Shown piece by piece: positions 25,400 through 33,894 of a stretch of DNA of 42,497 nt. Below the pieces are notes generated by a model. The model worked only from the letters and a program-made list of their open reading frames with translations. It ran no database searches and was not told where the DNA came from. Made by a program: the position numbers and the translations under genes. The first letter of the stretch is position 1. Each line of letters starts with the position of its first letter. The stretch is from CAMCFD01 sp965661355 (GTDB taxonomy: Bacteria > Pseudomonadota > Alphaproteobacteria > Rickettsiales > UBA1997): contig CBFIDI010000006.1 of assembly GCA_965661355.1 (NCBI GenBank), forward strand, positions 1-42,497, in the 5' to 3' direction.

Positions 25400-25801
25400 T
25401 TAAATTATAAAAAAAGCTAGATAAAAAGAGCAAAATAATATAATAAAAATAGTGAGTCTTGCGCCCCAAATTCTGAAAAGTAATTTTGGCTTAGAATTTT
25501 CTGAATCTTTCATTTCTATTTTTACCAAACTTAAAAAATGCATAATTCTGGCAATTATAAATAATAATAAAAGCGCCGTTAATATAATTCTGTGCGCAAC
25601 AAAAACTTCTAATATAAAAACTTGTAAAATAAATATTATTGAATATTCAAAGAAATTTTTTTGCGCAGCTATATATCTCGTTAATATCTGCGAATTTTGA
25701 TGGCCAATTAGAATTTTTTCTCGGCGCCTTATTTTGATAATTTTTAAAGATATTAAACAATAAGCAAGTGAAAATATTATGACTGATAAGGTAAATAGCA
25801 T
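25400..25801 (-). CDS. MAPEG-family-like membrane protein
   Basis: This 133-residue protein has four hydrophobic segments. Between the first and second it carries the MAPEG-type pattern RRREKILIGHQNSQILTRYIAAQKNFFEYS, matching the family's 'RgkekI..GdggN..L....RaH.Nf.EY'. MAPEG proteins include glutathione transferases and eicosanoid enzymes, but bacterial members of this size are mostly uncharacterised, so the activity is unknown. It would sit in the inner membrane. It is a single gene between the channel gene and fusA. Confidence 0.7.
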   Translation of the reverse strand: MLFTLSVIIFSLAYCLISLKIIKIRRREKILIGHQNSQILTRYIAAQKNFFEYSIIFILQVFILEVFVAHRIILTALLLLFIIARIMHFLSLVKIEMKDSENSKPKLLFRIWGARLTIFIILFCSFYLAFFII

Positions 25802-26646
25802 AGTTTTTTTATTTAATTATAATTTATAGGTAGTAATTTGTTGCTATCTATACCAAATTTTATGTTTGAATGTTAATTTTCATTAATTAATTTAAGGTCA
25901 GAAATCTCAATAAATTATGAAAAATGGGTTTATTCTTTTATTTAATATATAAGAACTAAAATAATATAACTTTAAAAAATATTTAATGCAAACTCGTTTT
26001 TAAATTTTTATCCCATTTTATAATGCTAAATTCCATTTTTAAATACAGCTTTATCTGTCATAATTTAATTGTTAAATCCTATCTAAAACTAAATAAAGCT
26101 TTGTTTAAGACTTTTATTGCTAATAAATTTTATGCCCGTAATTTATTTCATGAATTGCCAATTAGAAGTGGTAAATTATGAATTTTTAAATTCTTTCGGT
26201 TGTTATTTACACCATCTTCCTCTCTTAAGGACATATATGACAAAAATTATATGAAAATTGGAATAATATTAGAATTTAAGCCTAGATTTTTGTGATGATT
26301 TTTTTCTGCTAAAACCTGATGAAGCATTGATATAACTTTAAAAATAAATGTTATAATTCTAACCATAAGATATTTAAAGTAATTTATAGGATTAATTTTA
26401 CCGGTTCTTAATTATGGCTAAATAATCTTATATATACTGTTAAAGATGATTTTTTACTTATAATTTATTCTTTGACGGTAAACTTAGTGATTATCAAGAA
26501 TTAACTTTCTAAAAATTTCAAGCTATAAAAATAGCGCATTAATTATGTATAAGAAATGATTTGGAAGTGATATGATATTTTTAATTTGCGTCGTAAAAAT
26601 GTTGATTACGAATATAAAGAAGTGGACAATTAGCAAAACTCTAAAG
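25802..26646. other. Long non-coding gap with degenerate family A pieces
   Basis: No gene is seen. ATACCAAATTTTATG near 25851 looks like a family A end. A clearer piece at about 26022–26080 contains TAAATTCCATTTTTAAATAC and TTATCTGTCATAATTTAATT, matching the end and inner part of copies A2 and A4. The rest is A/T-rich. Confidence 0.4.
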
Positions 26647-26674
26647 AACGCGCCCTTAACTAAAAGAGCGCGTT
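26647..26674 (-). terminator. Hairpin downstream of fusA, likely terminator
   Basis: AACGCGCCCTT and AAGAGCGCGTT flank a short loop, forming an 11-bp GC-rich stem with one wobble pair, 7 bp after the fusA stop. GC-rich sequence stands out in this A/T-rich gap. The following minus-strand sequence has only a modest T content, so termination strength is uncertain. Confidence 0.6.
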
Positions 26675-26680
26675 AGAAAT

Positions 26681-28762
26681 TTATGATTTTTTCGATATAA
26701 CCTCTTCAGCAACCGAGGCAGGAACTTGATCGTAACATTCAAAATCCATTGAATATTGCGCGCGCCCTTGCGAAATTGAACGAAGTGAATTTACATAACC
26801 AAACATTGAGGCTAACGGAACTTTTGCAGTTATAACTTGAACAATTTCTCTTGGCTCTATGTTAGCAACTTGGCCACGACGAGAGTTTATATCGCCAATA
26901 ATGTCACCCATATATTCTTCCGGGGTTACAACTTCAACTTTCATCATTGGCTCTAATAGCACAGCACCAGCTTTTGCCATAGCCTCTTTATACGCAGATC
27001 TTGCAGCAACTTCGAAAGCCAAAACACTTGAATCAACATCATGATAAGCTCCATCAGTTAAAGTTGCCTTAAGTCTAACCAACGGAAAGCCAGCTAAATA
27101 ACCACTTTCCTTGATTGACTCAATACCCTTTTTAACGCCCGGAATATACTCTTTCGGAACTCTTCCGCCTGTTATTGTGTCTTCGAAAATGAAGTTTTCC
27201 GTTACTTCACTGTCCGTGATTGGCTCGAAAGTTATGCTTACTTTTGCAAATTGACCAGATCCACCAGATTGCTTTTTGTGAGTATAGTCAATGTCAACTT
27301 TTTTAGTAATTGTCTCACGATATGCAACTTTTGGCGCACCAATATTTGCTTCTACTTTAAATTCACGCTTCATTCTGTCGACAATAATTTCAAGGTGAAG
27401 TTCGCCCATTCCCTTAAGAATTGTTTGCCCCGATTCTTCGTCTGACTCAATTCTTAAAGATGGATCTTCCGCAACCAACCGCGATAATGCAATACCCATT
27501 TTTTCTTGGTCTGCTTGTGATTTTGGCTCGACCGAGACCTCGATGACCGGATCCGGAAATGTCATTTTTTCTAAGATTATGTCATTGCCCATTTCGGTTA
27601 GAGTATCGCCGGTTGTAGTATTTTTTAAACCCGCAACAGCAACTATGTCTCCGGGGCCAGCCTCTTTTATATCTTCACGGTTATTAGCGTGCATTAACAA
27701 AATTCTGCCAATTCTTTCTTTTGATCCTTTAATTGTATTGCTGACCGTAGAGCCGCTTTTTAAGTATCCGGCGTAAATTCTAACAAAAGTTAATGAACCC
27801 ACAAAAGGATCGTTCATAATTTTAAATGCCAAACCAGCAAGCTTTTTATCACCGCAATTAATTGTAATTGGCTCTTCGGTTTTTGAATTTATACCAGCTA
27901 TTGTTTCAATATCAATAGGGCTTGGCAAAAAGTCAACAACGGCATCAAGCAAAGTTTGAACACCTTTATTTTTAAATGCAGTACCATTTAAAATAGGAAC
28001 AAAAGCACCGGCTAAAGTTCCTTTTCTTATGCATTTTTTGAGGTTTTCCTCACTTATTTCTTCGCCCTCTAAATATTTCTCCATTAAAGCATCATCTTGC
28101 TCAACAGCAGCTTCAACTAGTTGAGAGCGATATTCCTCAGCCTTATCCTTTAAGTCATCAGGAATATCGTGATAGTCAAAAGAAGCCCCCATAGCGTCTC
28201 CGTTCCAAATTACGGCTTTCATCTTGACTAAATCAATTAACCCACCATATTCTTCACCCTCGTTAATTGGCAATTGTATTGGAAGTGCGTTGGCGCCTAA
28301 TCTTTTTTTCATCATTTCGACGCAACGATAGAAATTGGCACCAACTCTGTCCATTTTATTAACAAAGCACATTCTAGGAACATTATATTTATTAGCTTGG
28401 CGCCAAACCGTTTCTGATTGAGGCTCTACACCAGCGACCGCGTCAAAAACCGCAACCGCGCCATCAAGAACTCGTAAAGAACGCTCAACTTCAATTGTAA
28501 AATCTACGTGACCCGGTGTGTCGATAATGTTAATTCTGTGATCTTTCCAAAAGCATGTTGTTGCAGCTGAGGTTATTGTAATTCCACGCTCTTGTTCTTG
28601 CTCCATCCAATCCATTGTGGCGTCTCCTTCATGTACTTCGCCAATTTTATGAGACTTTCCAGTATAATATAAAACCCTTTCGGTTGTTGTTGTTTTTCCG
28701 GCGTCAATATGGGCCATAATGCCGATATTACGATATTTTTCGATAGGAACTTGGCGTGACAT
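26681..28762 (-). CDS. fusA: Translation elongation factor G
   Basis: EF-G drives ribosomal translocation by GTP hydrolysis. The G domain has AHIDAGKTTTTE (about residues 17–28), DTPGHVDFTIEVERSLRVLDGAV and NKMDRVGANF. Later domains show GMGELHLEIIVDRMKREF and the C-terminal EPREIVQVITAKVPLASMFGYVNSLRS. It has 693 residues, the canonical length. Unlike the compact E. coli str operon, it stands alone, with its own predicted promoter (28805–28833) and terminator hairpin. Confidence 0.98.
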   Translation of the reverse strand: MSRQVPIEKYRNIGIMAHIDAGKTTTTERVLYYTGKSHKIGEVHEGDATMDWMEQEQERGITITSAATTCFWKDHRINIIDTPGHVDFTIEVERSLRVLDGAVAVFDAVAGVEPQSETVWRQANKYNVPRMCFVNKMDRVGANFYRCVEMMKKRLGANALPIQLPINEGEEYGGLIDLVKMKAVIWNGDAMGASFDYHDIPDDLKDKAEEYRSQLVEAAVEQDDALMEKYLEGEEISEENLKKCIRKGTLAGAFVPILNGTAFKNKGVQTLLDAVVDFLPSPIDIETIAGINSKTEEPITINCGDKKLAGLAFKIMNDPFVGSLTFVRIYAGYLKSGSTVSNTIKGSKERIGRILLMHANNREDIKEAGPGDIVAVAGLKNTTTGDTLTEMGNDIILEKMTFPDPVIEVSVEPKSQADQEKMGIALSRLVAEDPSLRIESDEESGQTILKGMGELHLEIIVDRMKREFKVEANIGAPKVAYRETITKKVDIDYTHKKQSGGSGQFAKVSITFEPITDSEVTENFIFEDTITGGRVPKEYIPGVKKGIESIKESGYLAGFPLVRLKATLTDGAYHDVDSSVLAFEVAARSAYKEAMAKAGAVLLEPMMKVEVVTPEEYMGDIIGDINSRRGQVANIEPREIVQVITAKVPLASMFGYVNSLRSISQGRAQYSMDFECYDQVPASVAEEVISKKS

Positions 28763-28804
28763 ATTTTATTTATTTTATTAGTTATTTATGATTTTAAAGC
28801 ATGT

Positions 28805-28833
28805 ATGATATAACTAAACCTATTTAAATGCAA
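28805..28833 (-). promoter_or_regulatory. Sigma-70-like promoter of fusA
   Basis: On the minus strand, -35 TTGCAT (28828–28833), a 17-bp spacer and -10 TATCAT (28805–28810). The predicted start near 28798 leaves a leader of about 36 nt. Confidence 0.5.
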
Positions 28834-29463
28834 GTTATTTTTAGGGCAAAATAAGCAATATCATTTCCTATCTTTAAAGCCAAGCAAATATAAGATATTT
28901 TTAGCAAAAAATATTAGAAAAATCAAAATTGCGTCTAAGTTGCGCACCTAGGTTTTTATGCGTCTCTTAAAAATGCAAAAAATTCTTCATAAAACATCAA
29001 AACTTACTTAATCGTCGATTTATCTGTTATAACTTACATTGCTAAATTTTTTATCAAAGACTGACCATAGATTTATTTTATTTTGATTTTTCTAATTAAT
29101 TTATTACCCTAAATTATCATTAAAAAATGGGATTCGGTATTAAATATATAAAATTTTTGACCATTTTTAATTAAAATACCGCCAACAATAGACTTGGAAT
29201 CTTGGGCTTTGAACTAAAATTAATAAAATTTATAATTTTAAAGTTTTGCGCATAATTTATAATATCGATTTATCTAGTTATGATTTATTATAAATTGATA
29301 CATAAAACATAAAAATTACGACATCGCAAATTTTGCTATCTTTTTGATGTAATTTTCACTCAAAGCAAAAATTGAAATAAGAACTTTTTAACGCTGATAA
29401 AAAGAAAAGTCTTGTAAAGAACAATTAAAATAAACTGATTTTACTATTAATTGAATTATAATT
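28834..29463. repeat. Gap with a degenerate family A element
   Basis: The 0.7-kb gap upstream of fusA has no gene. About 29010–29149 looks like a family A copy: GATTTATCTGTTATAACTTA on the left and AAAAAATGGGATTCGGTATTA on the right, the latter close to the A2 and A4 right ends. The left end is degraded. Confidence 0.4.
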
Positions 29464-30321
29464 TTATTTTACGCCCGAATTAAATAAAGCAAGAAATTTA
29501 GAGAAGATATTTTTGTTACTTTTTGGTAAATTTTCATTACGCATATAAGAATGAAACGAGCAATAATCATATTTTCTGCGTAAAGCATATTTTAAAATAT
29601 TAAAATCTGAGGTATTTTTATATTTTAAACTCCTTAATCTTATTTTTTTGTTATGAAAAATATTAACATAGTTAAAATATGTTTGATATTCAGCTACGCC
29701 ATAACTTGAAGGCCTTGATTCCAAGAATATTTGATAGAATTTTTTATTTTCATCATTTTTATTGTAATTATTTTCAACTTTAGTAAAAATTTCTTGTAAA
29801 ATTTTTCGATTTAACATCATGTGGTGTGAAATTCCGGATAATTTTTGTAAATTTTTCGATAGATTTTCTCTCGTTATTTCTGGTAAAATTCTAGCAAGGT
29901 GGATATTTACTTGGTTATCAAACTTTTTATTTTCAACATCTTTGTCCTTGCTAATATTATAAAAAGGACGGTTTTCTTCATCGAACATTGGGGTTTTTTT
30001 AAAAAAAACAGTATCAGCGTCAAGAATTAATACATTTTCACTAATGTCAGGAATTGTAAATAGGCAATATAATTTTAAAAGCTGTTGAAAGTGCCAACCA
30101 ACATTTGATCCTGATAAAATATCTGATATTTCCTGGTAAGAAAAAGGAAATTTATCTTCGCTAAACCAAGTTGATTGTTTGCAATATTGTTTTTTTGAAA
30201 TAACTATTATTTTTCTGGCGCCAACAATATTTTTTTTAGCATATTTGACGCAATATTTTAGAGTTGCAATGTCTTTTTCATGGGCTGGTATAACAATGTC
30301 GAACTCTGGCTTTTTATTCAT
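29464..30321 (-). CDS. DUF6492-like glycosyltransferase-type protein
   Basis: This 285-residue protein opens with a Rossmann-like strand, FDIVIPAHEKDIATLKYCV. It has a DxD-type motif in VLILDADTVFF (Asp101–Asp103), typical of nucleotide-sugar transferases. SGISHHMMLNRKIL (about 163–176) and SYGVAEYQTYFNYV (about 206–219) match motifs I associate with the DUF6492 family. There is no signal peptide or membrane segment, so it is probably cytoplasmic or peripheral. Substrate and product are unknown. It lies between rpsG and fusA, splitting the ancestral str order, without sugar-biosynthesis neighbours. Confidence 0.65.
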   Translation of the reverse strand: MNKKPEFDIVIPAHEKDIATLKYCVKYAKKNIVGARKIIVISKKQYCKQSTWFSEDKFPFSYQEISDILSGSNVGWHFQQLLKLYCLFTIPDISENVLILDADTVFFKKTPMFDEENRPFYNISKDKDVENKKFDNQVNIHLARILPEITRENLSKNLQKLSGISHHMMLNRKILQEIFTKVENNYNKNDENKKFYQIFLESRPSSYGVAEYQTYFNYVNIFHNKKIRLRSLKYKNTSDFNILKYALRRKYDYCSFHSYMRNENLPKSNKNIFSKFLALFNSGVK

Positions 30322-31017
30322 TTGCTTTAAAGCTTTTAGCGCATAATCTTATTTTATTTGCGCAATTTAGAAAATTTTATAAATAGTAAATATTACTAAT
30401 ATAAAGTTATAGACTAGTAAAATGTCTTTTTCAAGAAATAATTTTATTGTGCTTTTGTGCCAAATCTACTCTTGCACAAATCAGATTTTATAATTGGTTA
30501 TTAGGGGGGCTAAGAAATTTCATTAAAGATTTACTATAAAAGATAATTAATATCATTAATGTTGCAGAATTTTTGATGGATATATGACTTTAAGACATTT
30601 TATATTTTTAAGGCCGCATAAATATTTTATCTGTTTTAGCAAAAAAACCATTATAGAAATTTAAAAATCTTTGATATTTGTGTGTTTTTAAAGATGCAAA
30701 ATGTTATTAATTATGTATTGAACCTAGAAATTTTTTAGTTATCTAATTGTTGCAAGAAATCAGAAGTTTTTGACGATGATTTTATAATTAAAATCTTGAA
30801 TTATTAAAGTATAATTTAATATGGGCCTTGGCATTTAGGCTAAATTAAATATTTTAATTAAATTTTAACCTTTACAACAGACTCCGTAAGGATGAGATTC
30901 TTTATTGTAAATTATATTAATATAAAATTGGGTTTAAGATTAGCTTTATTTTTGTAACAAATTTAAATAAACCTAACTTAATACGCTCTTTAACTGAAAA
31001 ATATTAAGACTAGACAC
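30322..31017. repeat. Gap with a partial family B element
   Basis: No gene is seen in the gap before rpsG's terminator. About 30480–30600 resembles family B: ATTTTATAATTGGTTATTAGG, then AAATTTCATTAAAGATTTAC, then TTTTTGATGGATATATGAC. Around 30755–30790, AGAAGTTTTTGACGATGATTT echoes the right part of the same family. The ends are too degraded to delimit. Confidence 0.4.
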
Positions 31018-31053
31018 AAAAAAAGCCCAAGATCATTGACCTTGAGCTTTTTT
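31018..31053 (-). terminator. Rho-independent terminator of rpsG
   Basis: On the minus strand, AGCTCAAG (31048–31041) pairs with CTTGGGCT (31031–31024) across a 9-nt loop, with one G·U pair. A run of seven T follows, corresponding to A's at 31018–31024. It sits about 30 bp after the rpsG stop and is one of the clearest terminators in the window. Confidence 0.8.
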
Positions 31054-31083
31054 AAATATTAATTTAACATTATCGCTTGTAAT

Positions 31084-31551
31084 TTACCAGCGATAATGAG
31101 CGAATGCTTTATTTGCTTCTGCCATTTTAAATACTTCTTCGCGCTTTTTAACAGCCCAACCTTTATTTTCAAGAGAATCTAGGATAACATTCTCTACTTT
31201 TCTGGCAAGTTTTTTACCTTTAAGATTAGAAATTGCAGTTTTTAGCCATTTTAATGCTAATGCAGAACCACGCCTAGGAGAAACTTCAACCGGAACCTGA
31301 TAAGTTGCACCGCCAATTCTTCTTGAACGAACCTCAATTCTTGGGGTTACATTATCGATAGCTTCTTTAAATATATCAATTGGATCTCTTTTTAGCTTTG
31401 ATTCCATTGAAGTAAAGGCCTCGTAAATTGCTTTTTCAACAACAGACTTTTTACCGTCATTCATTAAACGGTTAGCAAAACGAGTTACGACAATTTCGCC
31501 ATATTTTGCATCTGGAATAATTTTTCTAATTTTTGCAGCTTTTCTACGCAT
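31084..31551 (-). CDS. rpsG: 30S ribosomal protein S7
   Basis: S7 nucleates assembly of the 30S head and contacts tRNA in the E site. MRRKAAKIRKIIPDAKYGE, TRFANRLMNDGKKSVVEKAIYEA, PRIEVRSRRIGGATYQVPVEVSPRR and MAEANKAFAHYRW are diagnostic. It has 155 residues. It is 274 bp from rpsL, which is wide for this pair, and has its own terminator. Confidence 0.98.
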   Translation of the reverse strand: MRRKAAKIRKIIPDAKYGEIVVTRFANRLMNDGKKSVVEKAIYEAFTSMESKLKRDPIDIFKEAIDNVTPRIEVRSRRIGGATYQVPVEVSPRRGSALALKWLKTAISNLKGKKLARKVENVILDSLENKGWAVKKREEVFKMAEANKAFAHYRW

Positions 31552-31668
31552 TTTTTATTTATAATTTTAAGAGTTTTAATATTTTTCACAAAAATTTAAT
31601 ATTTTCATGATTTTTAACTAATTAACCGAGTAAAGTGATAAATTTTAAACGATTTTTGCGCTAACTCT

Positions 31669-31701
31669 GAAGTTAAATTCTGTACACTTAAATTTAACTT
31701 C
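31669..31701. other. Perfect inverted repeat between rpsL and rpsG
   Basis: GAAGTTAAATT (31669–31679) and AATTTAACTTC (31691–31701) form an 11-bp perfect stem with an 11-nt loop, midway in the 274-bp gap. No U-tract follows on the minus strand. It may be a leader structure or the remnant of a family B end, whose arms also contain AACTT and AAGTT motifs. Confidence 0.45.
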
Positions 31702-31825
31702 TTAAAATAGTGAACTTCCATCACTTTTATTCAAAATTAGATAGATTTTGAACTTGAATTTTTTTAAATATAAAGTTTTTAAGTCTTTAATTATTTTTTT
31801 TGCCTTAGGTGATAAATTTTAAAAA

Positions 31826-32197
31826 CTATTTAGGTTTTTGGGCACCATATTTTGAACGGCGTTGTTTGCGATCTTTTACGCCCTGGGTATCAAGCGAGCC
31901 ACGAACGATGTGATAACGCACACCAGGTAAATCTTTTACACGACCACCGCGAATTGCAACAACAGAGTGCTCTTGAAGATTGTGACCTTCGCCCGGAATA
32001 TAAGCAATAACTTCAAAACCATTAGTAAGCTTAATTCTAGCAACTTTACGAAGTGCAGAGTTTGGCTTTTTAGGTGTCGTAGTATAAACACGAACACAGA
32101 CGCCGCGTTTTTGCGGAGATCTTTCCATTGCCGGAACTTTGTTTTTCTTTACTTGTTTCTTTCTGGGCTTACGAATAAGCTGATTTATAGTTGGCAT
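31826..32197 (-). CDS. rpsL: 30S ribosomal protein S12
   Basis: S12 sits at the decoding centre. MPTINQLIRKPRK, SPQKRGVCVRVYTTTPKKPNSALRKVARI, GEGHNLQEHSVV and RGGRVKDLPGVRYHIVRG are diagnostic. It has 123 residues. Both lysines linked to streptomycin sensitivity (in TTTPKKPNS and GRVKDLPG) are the usual wild-type residues. It has its own promoter (32240–32267). Confidence 0.98.
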   Translation of the reverse strand: MPTINQLIRKPRKKQVKKNKVPAMERSPQKRGVCVRVYTTTPKKPNSALRKVARIKLTNGFEVIAYIPGEGHNLQEHSVVAIRGGRVKDLPGVRYHIVRGSLDTQGVKDRKQRRSKYGAQKPK

Positions 32198-32239
32198 TTT
32201 TATCTAATTTTTATATAAATAATCTTGTTAAGACGAACA

Positions 32240-32267
32240 ATTATATCGATATTATTTAAATAGTCAA
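32240..32267 (-). promoter_or_regulatory. Sigma-70-like promoter of rpsL
   Basis: On the minus strand, -35 TTGACT (32262–32267), a 16-bp spacer and consensus -10 TATAAT (32240–32245). The predicted start near 32233 gives a leader of about 36 nt. The rest of the gap 32198–32545 holds only A/T-rich sequence and the peroxiredoxin terminator. Confidence 0.6.
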
Positions 32268-32458
32268 GAGTGATTTTGCACTTTGAATAATGATTAGCTT
32301 CAGATTTTTGTTAATTAACAACATAAAACCTAGATAATTAACATAAATCGATATTCAGATTTTAGTTTTTCTACTATCGGCTTTGCATTTTATTTACATT
32401 TTAATATTAAATATGCAGCGCTAATTTTAATTTTAACTAAAAATGTAATAGATTCTTC

Positions 32459-32496
32459 AAAAAAGAGGGTAGTTTATTTCAAAAACCCTCTTTTTT
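32459..32496 (-). terminator. Terminator hairpin downstream of the peroxiredoxin gene
   Basis: AAAAAAGAGGGT (32459–32470) and ACCCTCTTTTTT (32485–32496) form a perfect 12-bp stem with a 14-nt loop, ending in a T-run on either strand. It is about 50 bp after the peroxiredoxin stop and faces away from the rpsL promoter. It is symmetric, so it could stop transcription in both directions. Confidence 0.8.
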
Positions 32497-32545
32497 AAAA
32501 TTTTGACAATATTTATTAATCAAACTAATAATTAATTAAGTCTTA

Positions 32546-33148
32546 TTACAAATCTTTAGCATTGTCGCTTAAATATTTAGCAACACCCGCCGCATCGGCT
32601 TGCATTCCACCTTTGCCTTTATTCCAACCAGCCGGGCAAACTTCGCCATGTTCTTGGTGAAATTTTAATGCGTCAACCATTCTTAAGGCTTCTTCAATAC
32701 TTCTTCCAAGTGGTAGATCGTTAATAACTTGGTGACGAACAACGCCCTCTTGGTCAATTAAAAAAGTTCCGCGCAGGGCGACAGAATCGTTAACCAAAAC
32801 ATCGTAATCACGAGCGATATTTTTAGTTAAATCTGCAACTAGCGGATATTTAATTTGGCCTATTCCACCATTATTAACTTCGGTGTTTTTCCACGCAATA
32901 TGAGAAAAATGAGAATCAATTGAAACACCAATAACTTCTGCGCCGCGATCTTTAAATTCTTTAAGGCGATTGTCAAAAGCTATGATTTCCGAAGGGCAAA
33001 CAAAAGTGAAGTCTAGGGGGTAGAAAAATAATACACCGATTTTTCCTTTCAAATATTCGTGAAGATTGAAATTTTCATTAATTGAATTATCACCCATAAC
33101 CGTTGTGGCTGTAAAATCTGGGGCTTTTTTGCCGACTAATACTGACAT
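32546..33148 (-). CDS. Typical 2-Cys peroxiredoxin (AhpC/Prx1 type)
   Basis: It reduces hydrogen peroxide and organic peroxides in the cytoplasm. The peroxidatic Cys is C51 in FYPLDFTFVCPSE, and the resolving Cys is C171 in HGEVCPAGW. The GGIG motif (NNGGIGQIKYP) is present, but the C-terminal YF motif of overoxidation-sensitive enzymes is not seen. It has 200 residues. The reductant is unknown, and no ahpF or thioredoxin gene is adjacent. It has its own promoter and terminator. Confidence 0.94.
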   Translation of the reverse strand: MSVLVGKKAPDFTATTVMGDNSINENFNLHEYLKGKIGVLFFYPLDFTFVCPSEIIAFDNRLKEFKDRGAEVIGVSIDSHFSHIAWKNTEVNNGGIGQIKYPLVADLTKNIARDYDVLVNDSVALRGTFLIDQEGVVRHQVINDLPLGRSIEEALRMVDALKFHQEHGEVCPAGWNKGKGGMQADAAGVAKYLSDNAKDL

Positions 33149-33251
33149 AGTTTTTTAATTTTTGGTTAATATAATTAATAAATTTTGACTTTTTTGATGT
33201 TATTTGCTGTAAATCGACCGATTTTAACGAAATCTGCAATTAAATCAAAAT

Positions 33252-33284
33252 AAAAAGCGTCTTTTTGTTGAAGCTTAGCTTTTT
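33252..33284 (-). promoter_or_regulatory. Hairpin at the 5' end of the peroxiredoxin transcript
   Basis: AAAAAGC (33252–33258) and GCTTTTT (33278–33284) form a 7-bp stem that would begin close to the predicted transcription start. On the minus strand it is followed by ATTTTG, giving it a weak terminator look. It could protect the 5' end of the mRNA or act as an attenuator. Confidence 0.35.
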
Positions 33285-33287
33285 CTT

Positions 33288-33316
33288 ATATTAGAAAAAC
33301 CAAGTTAAAAAGTCAA
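33288..33316 (-). promoter_or_regulatory. Sigma-70-like promoter of the peroxiredoxin gene
   Basis: On the minus strand, -35 TTGACT (33311–33316), a 17-bp spacer and -10 TAATAT (33288–33293). The start near 33281 implies a leader of about 130 nt. Confidence 0.55.
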
Positions 33317-33327
33317 GAATGGTAATT

Positions 33328-33457
33328 TAGCCAACCCCTCTCTTTAAATACTGGTTTATCTGTTATATTTTAATTACTAAATATGTCATTGAAGAAATCA
33401 CTATTTTAGTTTGTAATTAATTTACTAATTAACATTAGAAATAGGGCTTGGCATTAT
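33328..33457. repeat. Family A element, copy A2
   Basis: The left end TAGCCAACCCCTCTCTTTAAATA and the right end ATTAGAAATAGGGCTTGGCATTA are imperfect inverted repeats of each other. The inner part contains TTATATTTTAATTACTAAAT, shared with A4 and A5 after inversion. The copy is about 130 bp and has no coding capacity. The remaining gap to 33894 holds A/T-rich sequence and a short tandem repeat (TTTTATAAAAAT twice, at about 33841–33865) before nrdB. Confidence 0.6.
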
Positions 33458-33894
33458 AACAGATATTAGCTCTGAGAGCTATTTATAATTTTTATTTTAA
33501 GTTCATGATAATATTTTTTAATAATTTTTTGCTAAAAATATTTTGGCCTTTATATAAATTTGAAGATAAGATTTTATTTGCGAATTAATGTATAATTTTG
33601 AACTTTTGTCTAGTATTTTTTGTATTTTATTTTTAGTCTATTTTCAAATGCAAGTTTAATAAATATCAAAAAAAACACCTATAATTTTAATAAAAAAAGT
33701 TATGGATATTTGAGTATGTTGACTTAAGAAAATGCGGTAAAATATTTAAAAAAAATTGATAAAAATACTTGTTTATTTTGCGAAAAAAGTTATGATTGAA
33801 AGTCCTAAATATTAAAATTAATTATGAAATATAATAGTTATTTTATAAAAATATTTTATAAAAATTTATCATTTAATCAAAACCAGATAAAACT

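Noticed and set aside
31564..31591. Possible rpsG promoter (TTGTGA, 16 bp, TAAAAT on the minus strand)
   Set aside because: It would place the transcription start only about 6 nt before the ATG, and chance matches are common in such AT-rich sequence.
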